From RYN-230 sp963793825 (GTDB lineage Bacteria; Actinomycetota; Actinomycetes; Streptosporangiales; Streptosporangiaceae), in assembly GCA_963793825.1 (NCBI GenBank), contig CAWCBE010000016.1, forward strand, positions 62,001-126,000: 64,000 nucleotides of DNA, written 5' to 3'. Below are positions 1 through 8,220 of the stretch, piece by piece. Each line of letters begins with the position of its first letter. The stretch's first letter is position 1. The notes beneath the pieces were generated by a model, which worked only from the letters and a program-made list of their open reading frames with translations, had not been told where the DNA came from and did no database searches. Both the position numbers and the translations under genes were made by a program.

Positions 1-1
1 G

Positions 2-595
2 CTGCTGGAACAGCTGTCCCCGGTGGAACGGGCGGTGTTCCTGCTGCACGACGTGTTCAGCTTCGGCTACGGCGAGGTAGCCGACGTCGTCGCCAAGAGC
101 GAGGCCAACTGCCGCCAGCTGGCGGCCCGGGCCCGGAAGCACATTGCCGAAGGCCGGCCGCGCTTCGAGGCGTCCCGCGGCAAGCGGGACGAACTGGCGG
201 CCGGCTTCTTCCGGGCGGTGCGCGACGGGGACCTGGACGGCCTGGTCGGCATGCTCGCCGCGGACGCCGTGGTCTACGGCGACAGCGGCGGCCACCGGCC
301 CTCCTGGCCGCGGCCGATCAGTGGCCGCGAGCCGGCCGCCCGGCTGCTGGCCGGCCTGGGAGGGATAATCCGCGACCTTGGCCTCAAGATCCGTCCGGCG
401 GAGATCAATGGGCAGCCGGGCGGGCTCTGCCTCGACCGGGAAGGAAGGATCGTCAGCGTTTTCGTGCTGGACATCGCCGGCGGCCAGGTGCTGACCGTCC
501 GCTCGATCATCAGCCCGGACAAGCTGCGCCACCTCGGGCCGCTGGCCGACCTGGCCCGGCTGCGCGATCAGCGGCGGGCGAATCGCCAGCCTTGA
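2..595 (+). CDS. SigJ/ECF41-type RNA polymerase sigma factor, 5' end outside window
   Basis: The visible part begins inside sigma region 4 (LSPVERAVFLLHDVF, then a helix-turn-helix ending ANCRQLAARARKHI). It continues into a SnoaL-like C-terminal domain of about 130 residues with the segment VVYGDSGG, which matches the conserved D-G-G-G-type motif of the ECF41/SigJ family. In that family the SnoaL-like domain acts in place of a separate anti-sigma factor. The frame is open to the first base, so the gene is truncated by the window edge; a GTG at 23 is an internal codon and not the start. Family assignment is firm; the controlled genes are unknown. Confidence 0.85.
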   Translation: MLEQLSPVERAVFLLHDVFSFGYGEVADVVAKSEANCRQLAARARKHIAEGRPRFEASRGKRDELAAGFFRAVRDGDLDGLVGMLAADAVVYGDSGGHRPSWPRPISGREPAARLLAGLGGIIRDLGLKIRPAEINGQPGGLCLDREGRIVSVFVLDIAGGQVLTVRSIISPDKLRHLGPLADLARLRDQRRANRQP

Positions 596-663
596 CCAGA
601 TCCGGCCCTCCGGCCGGGCCGCGCCGCTTATGCTCGTGTCGCGGAGTGCGGCCGGAGGCGAGC

Positions 664-1005
664 ATGACCGAATTCGATGAGAAGATCCTCAAACGTCTTG
701 AGGACCTGGAAAACCAGGTCGCTGCGCTGGCTGAAACACGGAACGAGAGCCGCCGGGCGGCCGACCTGTTCGCCATGGTCAACCGAGACATCGCCGACCT
801 GAATTCCTCGTTCAGCGCACAGCGGCAGTTGCTGCAGGCGCTCCGTGACGAGCAGGATGGCCAGCGGCACACCCTGTCCGAGCAGAACCAGGCGCCGGAC
901 GGGATCATCGTCACCCTGCGGATGATTCACGAGACCCAGCTCAAGCACGGCCGCCAGCTGGCCGAGCAGGGCCGGGTGCTGGCCCGGCTGGATCCGGGCA
1001 ACTGA
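664..1005 (+). CDS. Small predicted coiled-coil protein of unknown function
   Basis: This 113-residue protein is almost entirely charged and helical, with heptad-like Leu/Ile/Val spacing (ILKRLEDLENQVAAL, then LLQALRDEQ). The ATG at 664 is preceded by GGAGG at 654-658, which supports this start over an upstream in-frame codon at 592. No signal peptide or membrane segment is visible. It follows the sigma factor gene by 68 bases on the same strand and could share its transcript. I do not recognise a named family. Confidence 0.7.
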   Translation: MTEFDEKILKRLEDLENQVAALAETRNESRRAADLFAMVNRDIADLNSSFSAQRQLLQALRDEQDGQRHTLSEQNQAPDGIIVTLRMIHETQLKHGRQLAEQGRVLARLDPGN

Positions 1006-1060
1006 CCAGCTGGTTCGGGAGCGCCGGGCTCACCGGGCCGGTGAGCCCGGGCCGGGGGGT

Positions 1061-1954
1061 TCACCGGTCCGCGGTGTCGTCCGGATGCCCGGCGAGCTGG
1101 CCGATGAATTTCGTGGAGTCGGCCGTGCCGAGCGCGCCGGACCGGAGCTCGCCGAAGACCGCCGCGTAGCGCCGTACCTCGTCCGCGGCATCCAGCACCA
1201 GACTGCCGGTGAGGTACTCCACGTACACAGCAGGCGGGTCCGCCCGGTCGGCGAAGTCGAGGATGGTGAACGGGGTGACCGCATGGACTGCGGCCGCGCT
1301 GCGCAGCGGCAGTACCTGCAACGAGACGGCGCGTAGCGCGGACAGTTCCTGCAGGTAGTCCAGCTGGGCACGCATTACCTCCGGGCCGCCGGCCCAGGTC
1401 CGCAGTGCGCCTTCACCGATCACCAGGGCCAGCTGCGGGCCATCGGGCCGGTTCAGCCGGGCCTGCCATTCCCGCCGCAACGCCACCTGGCCGTCGATGT
1501 CCGGTGCCGTCCCGGGTTGCCCCTCCGCCGCCGCGGATCCGGCCGCGCCCGCCAGCTGGGCCCGGGCGTAGTCCTCGGTCTGCACCAGTCCGGGCAGGAT
1601 CATCGGCGCGAATTCGCGAATGCCTGCCGCCTCCGATGCCAGGCTCAGGTAGGACTCGAACCAGGGCGGGATGACCGGGCCGTAAGCCTGCCACCAGCCT
1701 TTGCGCCGGGCGTCCCGGGCCAGTTGCACAAGGGATTCCGCGTGGGCGCCAGTGACCCCGTATAGCTCCAGCATTTCCCGCACGTCCCCGGGGCGGGCGC
1801 TGATCCGGCCGGTTTCTATCCGGCTGATCCGGGTGCCGGAGCAGTCCAGCTGCCGCCCGACGTCCTCGCAGGTTAAGCGCGCCTGTTCGCGCAGGCGGCG
1901 CAACTCGCTGCCGAGGCGCTTCCGGCGGACAGGAGGGCTGGGGACAGCCACCAT
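1061..1954 (-). CDS. Scr1-type XRE helix-turn-helix regulator (DUF5753)
   Basis: The 297-residue protein has an N-terminal XRE helix-turn-helix (about residues 12-68; LGSELRRLREQARLT and CSGTRISRIETGR). A long C-terminal DUF5753 domain follows, with the usual landmarks ILPGLVQTEDYARA and LQVLPLRS. The ATG at 1954 follows a strong Shine-Dalgarno sequence (GGAGGTGATC). Members of this family are numerous in actinomycetes and commonly sit next to DUF397 proteins or RsbW-like ATPases; here an ATPase gene is divergent. The shared upstream region carries two matched palindromes, which suggests autoregulation. Confidence 0.9.
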   Translation of the reverse strand: MVAVPSPPVRRKRLGSELRRLREQARLTCEDVGRQLDCSGTRISRIETGRISARPGDVREMLELYGVTGAHAESLVQLARDARRKGWWQAYGPVIPPWFESYLSLASEAAGIREFAPMILPGLVQTEDYARAQLAGAAGSAAAEGQPGTAPDIDGQVALRREWQARLNRPDGPQLALVIGEGALRTWAGGPEVMRAQLDYLQELSALRAVSLQVLPLRSAAAVHAVTPFTILDFADRADPPAVYVEYLTGSLVLDAADEVRRYAAVFGELRSGALGTADSTKFIGQLAGHPDDTADR

Positions 1955-2015
1955 TGATCACCTCCGGCGCCGGCAGCGGTGCTGGGCGCGATCTGCCAGG
2001 TAAGCTAATACGGAC

Positions 2016-2084
2016 AATACCGATAAGTATCTTGCATATTTGCGGGTAATCGGGGCATGCTGAGGCAAAATACTTAGGCGTATT
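2016..2084. promoter_or_regulatory. Paired operator palindromes AATAC-N6-GTATY in divergent promoter region
   Basis: AATAC-CGATAA-GTATC lies at 2016-2031 and AATAC-TTAGGC-GTATT at 2069-2084. The two sites have the same arms and the same 6-base spacer, and are 53 bases apart centre to centre, close to five helical turns. They sit in the only AT-rich stretch between the divergent Scr1 regulator and ATPase genes. The natural candidate ligand is the adjacent XRE protein; that is inference. Confidence 0.6.
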
Positions 2085-2153
2085 CTACGTGTGAGCATTG
2101 AGGACCGGCGCTAGCCGCACCGGCTGCCCGACACCGGCGAGGTGATCCGCGAG

Positions 2154-2888
2154 ATGCACCGGACCGGTACCGGGCCCTTCCCCGCCCGGCCCTACGGGAG
2201 TGCCGGATCGGCGCAGTCCCGCGCGGAGGGTTCCGGCTCCGGCCTGAGGACGCCCGGCTACGGCTCACCTGGCTATGGATCACCGGCCTACGGATCGGGC
2301 GCTCATGGGCCGGGCGCCTACGGGTGGCACGCTTCCGGCTCGCCGGCCTCTGGCCCGGACACGGCGGACCCCGGCTACCCGCCGCGGCCGCCCGCCTCGG
2401 CCAGCGGGCTCGATGACGCGGCCACGCCGGCCGCTGGCTGGCCGCTCCGCTCCCAACTCGAACTGGGCCCGCTGCCCGGCGCGGTTCCCTGCGCACGGCT
2501 GCACGCCCGGCTGGTGCTCTGGGAGTGGGGCGTGAGCAGCCTCGGCGACCAGGTGGAACTTATTGTCTCGGAACTGGCCACCAACGCGCTGCGCGCCTCG
2601 GCCGGCGGCGCGCCCGGCGGCCAGGGATACCCGCCGGATGGCAGGCCGCGGCCCATTGGCCTGCGGCTCGGCTCGGACCAGCATCAGGTGCTGGTGGAGG
2701 TGTGGGACGGCAGCCCGGCGCCGCCGGTGGCCGGCCAGGTCAGCAGCGACGGCGAGACCGGGCGCGGCCTTTTAATGGTGCAGGCGATGAGCCGGCGATG
2801 GGGTTACTACTATCCGGCCGCGGGCGCGCTGAGCCCCACGGCGGTCAAGGTCGTCTGGGCCCTCGTCGGTCCGGGGGCGGCCGGCTGA
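2154..2888 (+). CDS. RsbW-like ATP-binding (HATPase_c) regulatory protein
   Basis: The C-terminal 140 residues form a GHKL ATPase domain: N box ELATNALRAS, G1 box VEVWDGSP, G2 region GRGLLMVQAMSRRWGYY. This is the single-domain anti-sigma-factor kinase/regulator type common in actinomycetes. The N-terminal ~85 residues are low-complexity Gly/Ser/Tyr/Pro (GYGSPGYGSPAYGSG) and probably disordered. ATG 2154 is preferred because GAGGTG lies 9 bases upstream; GTG 2142 is an alternative. It is divergent from the Scr1 regulator, a frequent actinomycete pairing. Partner protein unknown. Confidence 0.85.
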   Translation: MHRTGTGPFPARPYGSAGSAQSRAEGSGSGLRTPGYGSPGYGSPAYGSGAHGPGAYGWHASGSPASGPDTADPGYPPRPPASASGLDDAATPAAGWPLRSQLELGPLPGAVPCARLHARLVLWEWGVSSLGDQVELIVSELATNALRASAGGAPGGQGYPPDGRPRPIGLRLGSDQHQVLVEVWDGSPAPPVAGQVSSDGETGRGLLMVQAMSRRWGYYYPAAGALSPTAVKVVWALVGPGAAG

Positions 2889-2908
2889 TCAGCGGCGGCG
2901 AGTGACGG

Positions 2909-3922
2909 TCAGCGGGCGGCCGGCACCGGGCTGGTACTGCCCCGGGGCGTCAGTTCCGGCGGCAGCAGCACGATCTCGCTGGCCGCCGCATCGCTGAGCC
3001 GCCGGACGAGCAGCTCCACGCTGCGGCGGCCCATCTCCCCGGCCGGGATGGCCACCGAGGTCAGGTGCGGCGAGGTCCGCACGGCCACCTGGTCGGGGCA
3101 GATGGCGACCACCGACATGTCCCCGGGCACCGTCCGCCCGGCCGTGCGCAGCACGCTGAGCAGCGGCGGGATGATGGCCTCGTTCTGCACGATCAGGCCG
3201 GTCGTGCCGGGGCGCTCCATCAGGATCCGGGTGATCGCCCCGGCCACCGCCTCGTGGCTGCCCTCGCACGGCCAGTGGACCAGGCGGACGCCGCGGCGGC
3301 CCGCGCGATCGGCCGCGCCGCGCAGCGCCCGCTCGGCGAACCCGCTGCGCCGCTGGTACACCGCCGGGGGCTCGCCGAGGAACGCCACGTCGCGGTGCCC
3401 GAGCCCGGCCAGGTGTTCGACGCACCGGGCGCCGGCCGCGGCGAAGTCGAGATCCACACAGGTCAGGCCCGCTGTCTCGGCCGGGACCCCGATGAGCACC
3501 GCGTCGATGCCGACCTCGCGGAGTAGGGGGAGCCGGTCGTCGTCCATGCTCACGTCCATGAGGATGATGGCATCGGCCCGGGCGCTGACCGCAACCCGGC
3601 GGATCCCGTCGCGGCCCTCGTCATTGGTGAGCAGCAGTACGTCATAGCCGAACCGGCGGGCCGTCGTGGTCACCGCGATGGCGATCTCCATCATCACCGG
3701 CAGGCACAGGTCGCCGCGCAGCGGGACCACCAGGGCGATGATGTTCGACCGGTTGCTGGCCAGCGCGCGGGCCCCGGCGTGCGGGTGGTAGCCGAGTAGT
3801 TCGATGCTGTGCTCAACCCGGCGCCGGGTCGCCTCGGAGACCGAGCGCTTCCCGCTGATCACGTAGGACACGGTGCTGGAGGCCACTCCCGCGTGACGGG
3901 CCACGTCCGCGAGCGTCGCCAT
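2909..3922 (-). CDS. LacI-family transcriptional regulator
   Basis: This 337-residue protein starts with a typical LacI helix-turn-helix (MATLADVARHAGVASSTVSY, hinge region SEATRRRVEHSIELLGYHPHAGARAL), followed by a periplasmic-binding-protein-like effector domain. The ATG at 3922 is chosen because GGGGAGG stands 7 bases upstream and the HTH begins immediately. The family binds palindromic operators and is usually released by a sugar-type ligand. No sugar operon adjoins it, so the regulated genes are not evident. The 276 bases between its start and the next gene's 3' end hold no gene that I can support. Confidence 0.9.
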   Translation of the reverse strand: MATLADVARHAGVASSTVSYVISGKRSVSEATRRRVEHSIELLGYHPHAGARALASNRSNIIALVVPLRGDLCLPVMMEIAIAVTTTARRFGYDVLLLTNDEGRDGIRRVAVSARADAIILMDVSMDDDRLPLLREVGIDAVLIGVPAETAGLTCVDLDFAAAGARCVEHLAGLGHRDVAFLGEPPAVYQRRSGFAERALRGAADRAGRRGVRLVHWPCEGSHEAVAGAITRILMERPGTTGLIVQNEAIIPPLLSVLRTAGRTVPGDMSVVAICPDQVAVRTSPHLTSVAIPAGEMGRRSVELLVRRLSDAAASEIVLLPPELTPRGSTSPVPAAR

Positions 3923-4198
3923 GTGCTGTCCTCCCCGGATAGCCCACATCGAAGCACCCCGGCTGGCCTACCTAGCGGTCCTGCCTGCTCGTGCTGGACC
4001 ACGCCACGGCCCCGCGGCCATCCCGGCCCGCGGCGGAACTGCCGTCCAGTGCCATGGTGGCCGGCCGGCGGGAGGTCGCGCCCAGCGGGGTGGCCGTCAT
4101 CCGCGGCGAACCGGGCTGACCCGGGCCGCCAGCCGCCCGGCCGGCCGGGTCGGCTGGCCGCGCGAGCTGGCTGCGCGGGCTGGCCGCGTGGGCCGGCC

Positions 4199-6676
4199 TC
4201 AGTCGGTCTCGGCCAGCGCCCGGAACCGGTCCAGCAGGTCCGCGGGAACCCCGTCGGTGTCCAGGGTGACCCGGCCGTAGAGCCAGAGCAGCAGGTCCGA
4301 GGCGGTCCCGGTCACGGCGGGCACGTCCGGCGCGGCGCCCCGGTGATAGCTGACCGTGCCGGGCATCTGGTCATCGCGCACCGTCCAGGCCGCCCCGGTG
4401 TCCGTGGAGCGCAGCGCGAACTGCCCGGCCAGGGCCAGGCCGGGCGGCTCGGGGTGCGCGGCCAGGGTGGGGACCGAGAAGGTGAGGAACTCCTCGATCG
4501 AGTCGGCCGCCGCCGGGCCGTCGATGGCCAGGCGGCCGCCCGCCGCCTGCACCGCGTCCCAGTGATGCACTGCGGTTTCCTGGACCTGGTGCCGCCGGAC
4601 GAACGCGATGTCCTGCTGCGGGGCCCAGGTCCACACCGGTGCCGTGCCATCCGCCGTCCGCAGCACCTCGACCAGCCGGTCCGCCCCAGCCCGGAACGCC
4701 GCGATGAGCCCGCCGCGCGGCGCGGTGGCCGGGCGCCGGGACTCGGGCGGTGGCTCGGCGAGCCGCTCCGCGGCGACGGTAGTCCAGAACCAGTGCACTT
4801 CGGTCAGGTGGTCGACCAGGTCGGCCACGGTCCACCCGGGACAGCTGGGCACGTCCGCATCCAGGTGGCTCTCGGCCGCCGCGGCGAACCCGGCGCTGTG
4901 CCGGGCGATGGCCGCGAGTTCGGCCTCGGGGCTCAAGGTGGGCCGTCCGGTGTCGGGGCTGGTGCCGGGCGGCCCGGCGGCAGCGCTCGTGGCGGGTGGA
5001 CCGGCGGGCGTGCCGCTGGCCGGCGGTTCGGCGGCGGGGTTCATCCGGGCCAGCTTAGTCAGCTGGCCGGCTGCCGCCGATCGGTTTTCCGGGCGGGCCA
5101 GGCGCCCCCGGGCCGCGAGCACGGCGTTCCAGCGGACCGCGCCGGCCAGGTCCCGGGCCCGCTCGGTGACCCGGTAGTCCGGCCGGGCCGCCGCGTCCGC
5201 GATGGCCCGGTCCAGGTCATGGGCGTTGCGCTCCAGCACAGTGTCGAAGTCCCGGCGCACCGGTTCCAGCAGGTCGTACCCGAAGGAGCGGTGCAGCCGC
5301 GGGTACAGCGGCTTGAACAGCCGGGCCCGCTCGTGCAGGCCCGAGGAGTAGGACATCATGTCCTTCGGCCGGAGCCGGATGTAGTCCGGCAGGATGTCCG
5401 CGAACGCGTGCCGGAGGATCCACTTCTCCTGGCCGTCCCGCAGTTTGACCGACCGCGGCAGCCGCATGGCCAGCTCCACCAGGGCCAGGTCCAGGAACGG
5501 GACGCGCAGTTCGGTGCCGTGGCCCATGCTGGCCCGGTCCAGCCGCTGCAGCTCGGTCCGGCACAGGTTCCGGATCTTGTGCAGGAACAGGCGGCGGGCG
5601 TGCTCCTCGCTGGCCTGGAAGTACATCGGGTATCCGCCGAACAGCTCGTCGGACCCGTCCCCGGACAGCACCACCTTGATGCCCATCTGGTGGATGCGGC
5701 GGAACAGCGGCACCGACACCACCTCGTTGATGATGTCGCCGTACTCGGTCAGCTCGCCCAGCCGGATGGCCTCCCGGATGTCGGCCAGCCGGATATCTCC
5801 CGGCCGGACCTCGATGATCTCGTGCGGGACCCCGAGGTCGGCGGTGAGCCGCCGGGCGTAGGCCAGGTCCTGGCTGCCCGGTGCCCCGATGGTGATCGCC
5901 GCGCAGTCCGGGTGCATCGCCCGGACATGCAGCAGGGTGAGCGCGCTGTCCAGGCCGCCGGACAGGATGACCCCGACGGTCAGGTCCGTGTCCACCCGGA
6001 CCCGGATGCTGTCCTCCAGGGCGGCCTGGATCAGCTTGGCTGCCTCCTCCGGATCGGTGATCTGCGGCTGGCCCTCGCCCAGCCGGAGCAGGTCCACGTA
6101 GGGCCGCAACTCCGGCCGGCCGGCCGCCCCGGCCAGCGGCTCGGCCCAGCCATGATGGCCCGGGGGGACCTCACTGACCGGGGCGCCCACCGCGGTCAGC
6201 GCCTTGACTTCAGAAGCGACGTGCAGGCAGCCGCGGGCCTGGGACCAGTACAGCGGCTTCACCCCGAGCGGGTCCCGGGCCAGGTAGACGCGGTCGGCCG
6301 CGGTGTCGGTGATGGCGAAGGCGAACTCCCCGCGCAGCCGGCGCACCGCGCCCGGGCCCCATTCGCGGAACGCCTCGAGGACCACCTCGGTATCGCTGTC
6401 GGTGCGCAGCCGGTGCCCGAGCGCGGCGAGGTCGGCCTGGAGCGCCCGGTAGTTGAAGACCTCGCCGTTGTAGCAGAGCACCCAGCGGCCGTCCGGTGTC
6501 GCCCACGGCTGCACGGCGTTCTCGCGGTCCACGATGCGCAGCCGCTGGGTGCCGGCCAGCAGCCGCTCGGTGAGCCGGATCTCCTCCACCTCGCCGCGCG
6601 GGGCCAGCGACCCGAGCATCCGGCGGAAGGCGGCCCGGTCCGGCTGGGCACCGAGGATGAGCGCGATGCCGCACAT
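4199..6676 (-). CDS. Asparagine synthetase (glutamine-hydrolysing) fused to a mycothiol-dependent maleylpyruvate isomerase-type domain
   Basis: Residues 1 to about 540 are a complete class-B asparagine synthetase. Cys2 (MCGIALILG) is the glutaminase nucleophile, YNGEVFNYRAL lies in the glutaminase domain, SGGLDSAL is the ATP pyrophosphatase loop, and SGDGSDELFGGY follows. After a Pro/Ala/Gly/Ser linker (about 545-585), residues to 825 form an MDMPI-type domain (SCPGWTVADLVDHLTEVHWFW and VQETAVHHWDAV, whose His residues suggest a metal site). That family uses mycothiol. The two domains are in one uninterrupted frame; Met545 (5044) follows the AsnB part and could be an internal start of a once separate gene. 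The gene begins 4 bases after the stop of the upstream peptidase-like gene, so they are probably co-transcribed. Confidence 0.85.
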   Translation of the reverse strand: MCGIALILGAQPDRAAFRRMLGSLAPRGEVEEIRLTERLLAGTQRLRIVDRENAVQPWATPDGRWVLCYNGEVFNYRALQADLAALGHRLRTDSDTEVVLEAFREWGPGAVRRLRGEFAFAITDTAADRVYLARDPLGVKPLYWSQARGCLHVASEVKALTAVGAPVSEVPPGHHGWAEPLAGAAGRPELRPYVDLLRLGEGQPQITDPEEAAKLIQAALEDSIRVRVDTDLTVGVILSGGLDSALTLLHVRAMHPDCAAITIGAPGSQDLAYARRLTADLGVPHEIIEVRPGDIRLADIREAIRLGELTEYGDIINEVVSVPLFRRIHQMGIKVVLSGDGSDELFGGYPMYFQASEEHARRLFLHKIRNLCRTELQRLDRASMGHGTELRVPFLDLALVELAMRLPRSVKLRDGQEKWILRHAFADILPDYIRLRPKDMMSYSSGLHERARLFKPLYPRLHRSFGYDLLEPVRRDFDTVLERNAHDLDRAIADAAARPDYRVTERARDLAGAVRWNAVLAARGRLARPENRSAAAGQLTKLARMNPAAEPPASGTPAGPPATSAAAGPPGTSPDTGRPTLSPEAELAAIARHSAGFAAAAESHLDADVPSCPGWTVADLVDHLTEVHWFWTTVAAERLAEPPPESRRPATAPRGGLIAAFRAGADRLVEVLRTADGTAPVWTWAPQQDIAFVRRHQVQETAVHHWDAVQAAGGRLAIDGPAAADSIEEFLTFSVPTLAAHPEPPGLALAGQFALRSTDTGAAWTVRDDQMPGTVSYHRGAAPDVPAVTGTASDLLLWLYGRVTLDTDGVPADLLDRFRALAETD

Positions 6677-6680
6677 GCCG

Positions 6681-7589
6681 TCAGACCCCGTCTTCCCGTG
6701 GTTCGCAGCGCTCTGCTCCCGGGGCGCGCAGCGCGGCGGCCGCGGCCGGGCTCAGGCAGACGTGCCAGGCCTGCCCCTCGTCGATGACGTTGACCTGCCC
6801 GGCCCGCTGCCGGTCCACCAGCACGTCCTGCAGCAGCAGGTGCGCGCCGAACCGGCGGAACCAGCTCACCTCGATGTCCGCCGCGTAGCCGACGCAGTGC
6901 GCGCTCGGCAGTGACGCCGTATAACCCAGGGCGAGCAGGCGGCGCTGATGCTCGATGCTCCGGGCCAGGCTGGTGACCCACAGCGGCGGCGTGCCGGGGC
7001 CGGCCATCGCCGCGAATTCGGCGGCCACCTGGTTCAGCAGGGTGACCGCCTCTGGCCGGGCCCGGGCGAACCGCAGGCCCGCGGTCCGCGGCGTGGCGTC
7101 CGGGCGCAGCCGCCGGTCCGCGGCGCGGGCCGCCCGGGCGGCCAGCGTGGCCGGCTGCCGCCGGTAGCAGAAGCGGAGGGCGCGCGCCCGCCGCAAGGGC
7201 TCAAGATCGGCCAGTTCGGGTGAGCTGATCAGGTCCGCATCAGTCACGTAGGCCTGCACCCGGCCCCACCACATGATGTCGATCAACGCGAAAAGGTGGA
7301 TCCGGATATGCGCGGCCAGATCGGCCGCCGCGCTGCAGGCGTGCGGTTCGAAATGGCGCGCCTCGCGGAGCAGTCGCTCGGTCGCCGCGATGCTGCCGCC
7401 GGGCGTGGCCGACAGCACCGCGGCCAGCTCGGGACCGGCCAACCGCTCGGTGAGGACCCTTTCCGCCTTCGCCAGGTCCCCGCGGCCGGTATAGCCGGCG
7501 ATCTCGAGCAGCAGGTCGCCGACGGCGTCCCGGTAGCCGGGCAGGTCGGGCCCGTTGTCCGGCACCCGCTCATGATCGTTCGCATCCAT
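6681..7589 (-). CDS. Predicted zinc peptidase-like protein with M15-type SxHxxGxAxD motif
   Basis: About 302 residues. The C-terminal half carries SAHCVGYAADIEV, which fits the S-x-H-x-x-G-x-A-x-D zinc-binding signature of M15/D,D-carboxypeptidase-like proteins (DUF5715-like). A later AWHVCL can supply the second His ligand. The preceding LWVTSLARSIEHQRRL matches the helix before the motif in such proteins. The N-terminal half is helical and unassigned; no clear signal peptide is visible. The start is uncertain (ATG 7589; in-frame ATGs at 7646 and 7709 also exist). It ends 4 bases before asnB. Function in the operon is unknown. Confidence 0.65.
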   Translation of the reverse strand: MDANDHERVPDNGPDLPGYRDAVGDLLLEIAGYTGRGDLAKAERVLTERLAGPELAAVLSATPGGSIAATERLLREARHFEPHACSAAADLAAHIRIHLFALIDIMWWGRVQAYVTDADLISSPELADLEPLRRARALRFCYRRQPATLAARAARAADRRLRPDATPRTAGLRFARARPEAVTLLNQVAAEFAAMAGPGTPPLWVTSLARSIEHQRRLLALGYTASLPSAHCVGYAADIEVSWFRRFGAHLLLQDVLVDRQRAGQVNVIDEGQAWHVCLSPAAAAALRAPGAERCEPREDGV

Positions 7590-7652
7590 GTGGCATCCGC
7601 ACTGGTCCCGGCTCCTGCGCGGCCCGGCCGGGGCCGGCAGGGGCATTGTCAG

Positions 7653-7679
7653 AGCCGTCGTGCGGGGCGCACGACGGCT
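7653..7679. promoter_or_regulatory. Perfect 12-bp-arm palindrome between divergent genes
   Basis: AGCCGTCGTGCG and its exact complement flank a GGG centre. The site lies upstream of both the peptidase-like gene (minus) and the Ddn gene (plus), so an operator or a leader hairpin is as likely as a terminator. TTTCG follows on the plus strand, which gives only weak terminator character. Confidence 0.4.
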
Positions 7680-7803
7680 TTCGTACGGAGAGTAACATGT
7701 CGAAAACAATTAGTTACGGCAAATGCCGGCGGGTGATGATCACCGCTGCCGGCCGCCTTGCCAGAATGAGCTGGGCCCTACAAACCTGCGAATGGGAGCA
7801 GAC

Positions 7804-8220
7804 GTGGCTGAGGCGAACGATTGGAACAGCAAGATCATCGAGGAGTTCCGCCGGAACGGCGGCCAGGTCGGCGGCCAGTTCGAGGGGGCGCCGCTGCTCC
7901 TGCTGCACACCGTGGGGGCCAGGTCCGGCCAGGAACGGGTCAACCCGATGATGTACCGGCAGGTCGGGGACAGCGTGGCCGTGTTCGCATCCAAGGCCGG
8001 CGCCCCGACGAACCCGGACTGGTACCACAACCTGGTCGCGAACCCCCGGGTCAGCGCCGAGATCGGCACGCAGACCGGGGAGTACGCTGCGCGGGTGGCC
8101 CAGGGCGAGGAGCGCGACCGCATCTGGGAGGAGCACAAGCGCGAGTACCCCGGCTTCGCCGACTACGAGACCAAGACCAGCCGGCAGATCCCCGTGGTTA
8201 TCCTCGACCCCGTTAGCTAG
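7804..8220 (+). CDS. Ddn-type deazaflavin (F420)-dependent nitroreductase family protein
   Basis: This 138-residue protein matches the DUF385/Ddn split-barrel family throughout: LLLLHTVGARSGQERVNPMMY, the NPDWYHNLVANPRV segment and the C-terminal SRQIPVVILDP. Family members reduce quinones or nitro compounds with F420H2. GTG 7804 is chosen because GGGAG stands 5 bases upstream and homologues begin near here; ATG 7792 is the alternative. Its 3' end overlaps that of the convergent paralogue by 8 bases. Confidence 0.85.
   Translation: MAEANDWNSKIIEEFRRNGGQVGGQFEGAPLLLLHTVGARSGQERVNPMMYRQVGDSVAVFASKAGAPTNPDWYHNLVANPRVSAEIGTQTGEYAARVAQGEERDRIWEEHKREYPGFADYETKTSRQIPVVILDPVS

Noticed and set aside
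3809..6787. 992-residue open frame on the plus strand
   Set aside because: It is antisense to the clear asparagine synthetase gene; Arg/Pro/Gly/Gln-rich sequence without domains is a normal shadow in GC-rich DNA.
7698..7951. Open frame starting MSKTISYGK after GGAGAG
   Set aside because: It overlaps the Ddn gene in another frame and loses coding character after about 30 codons.
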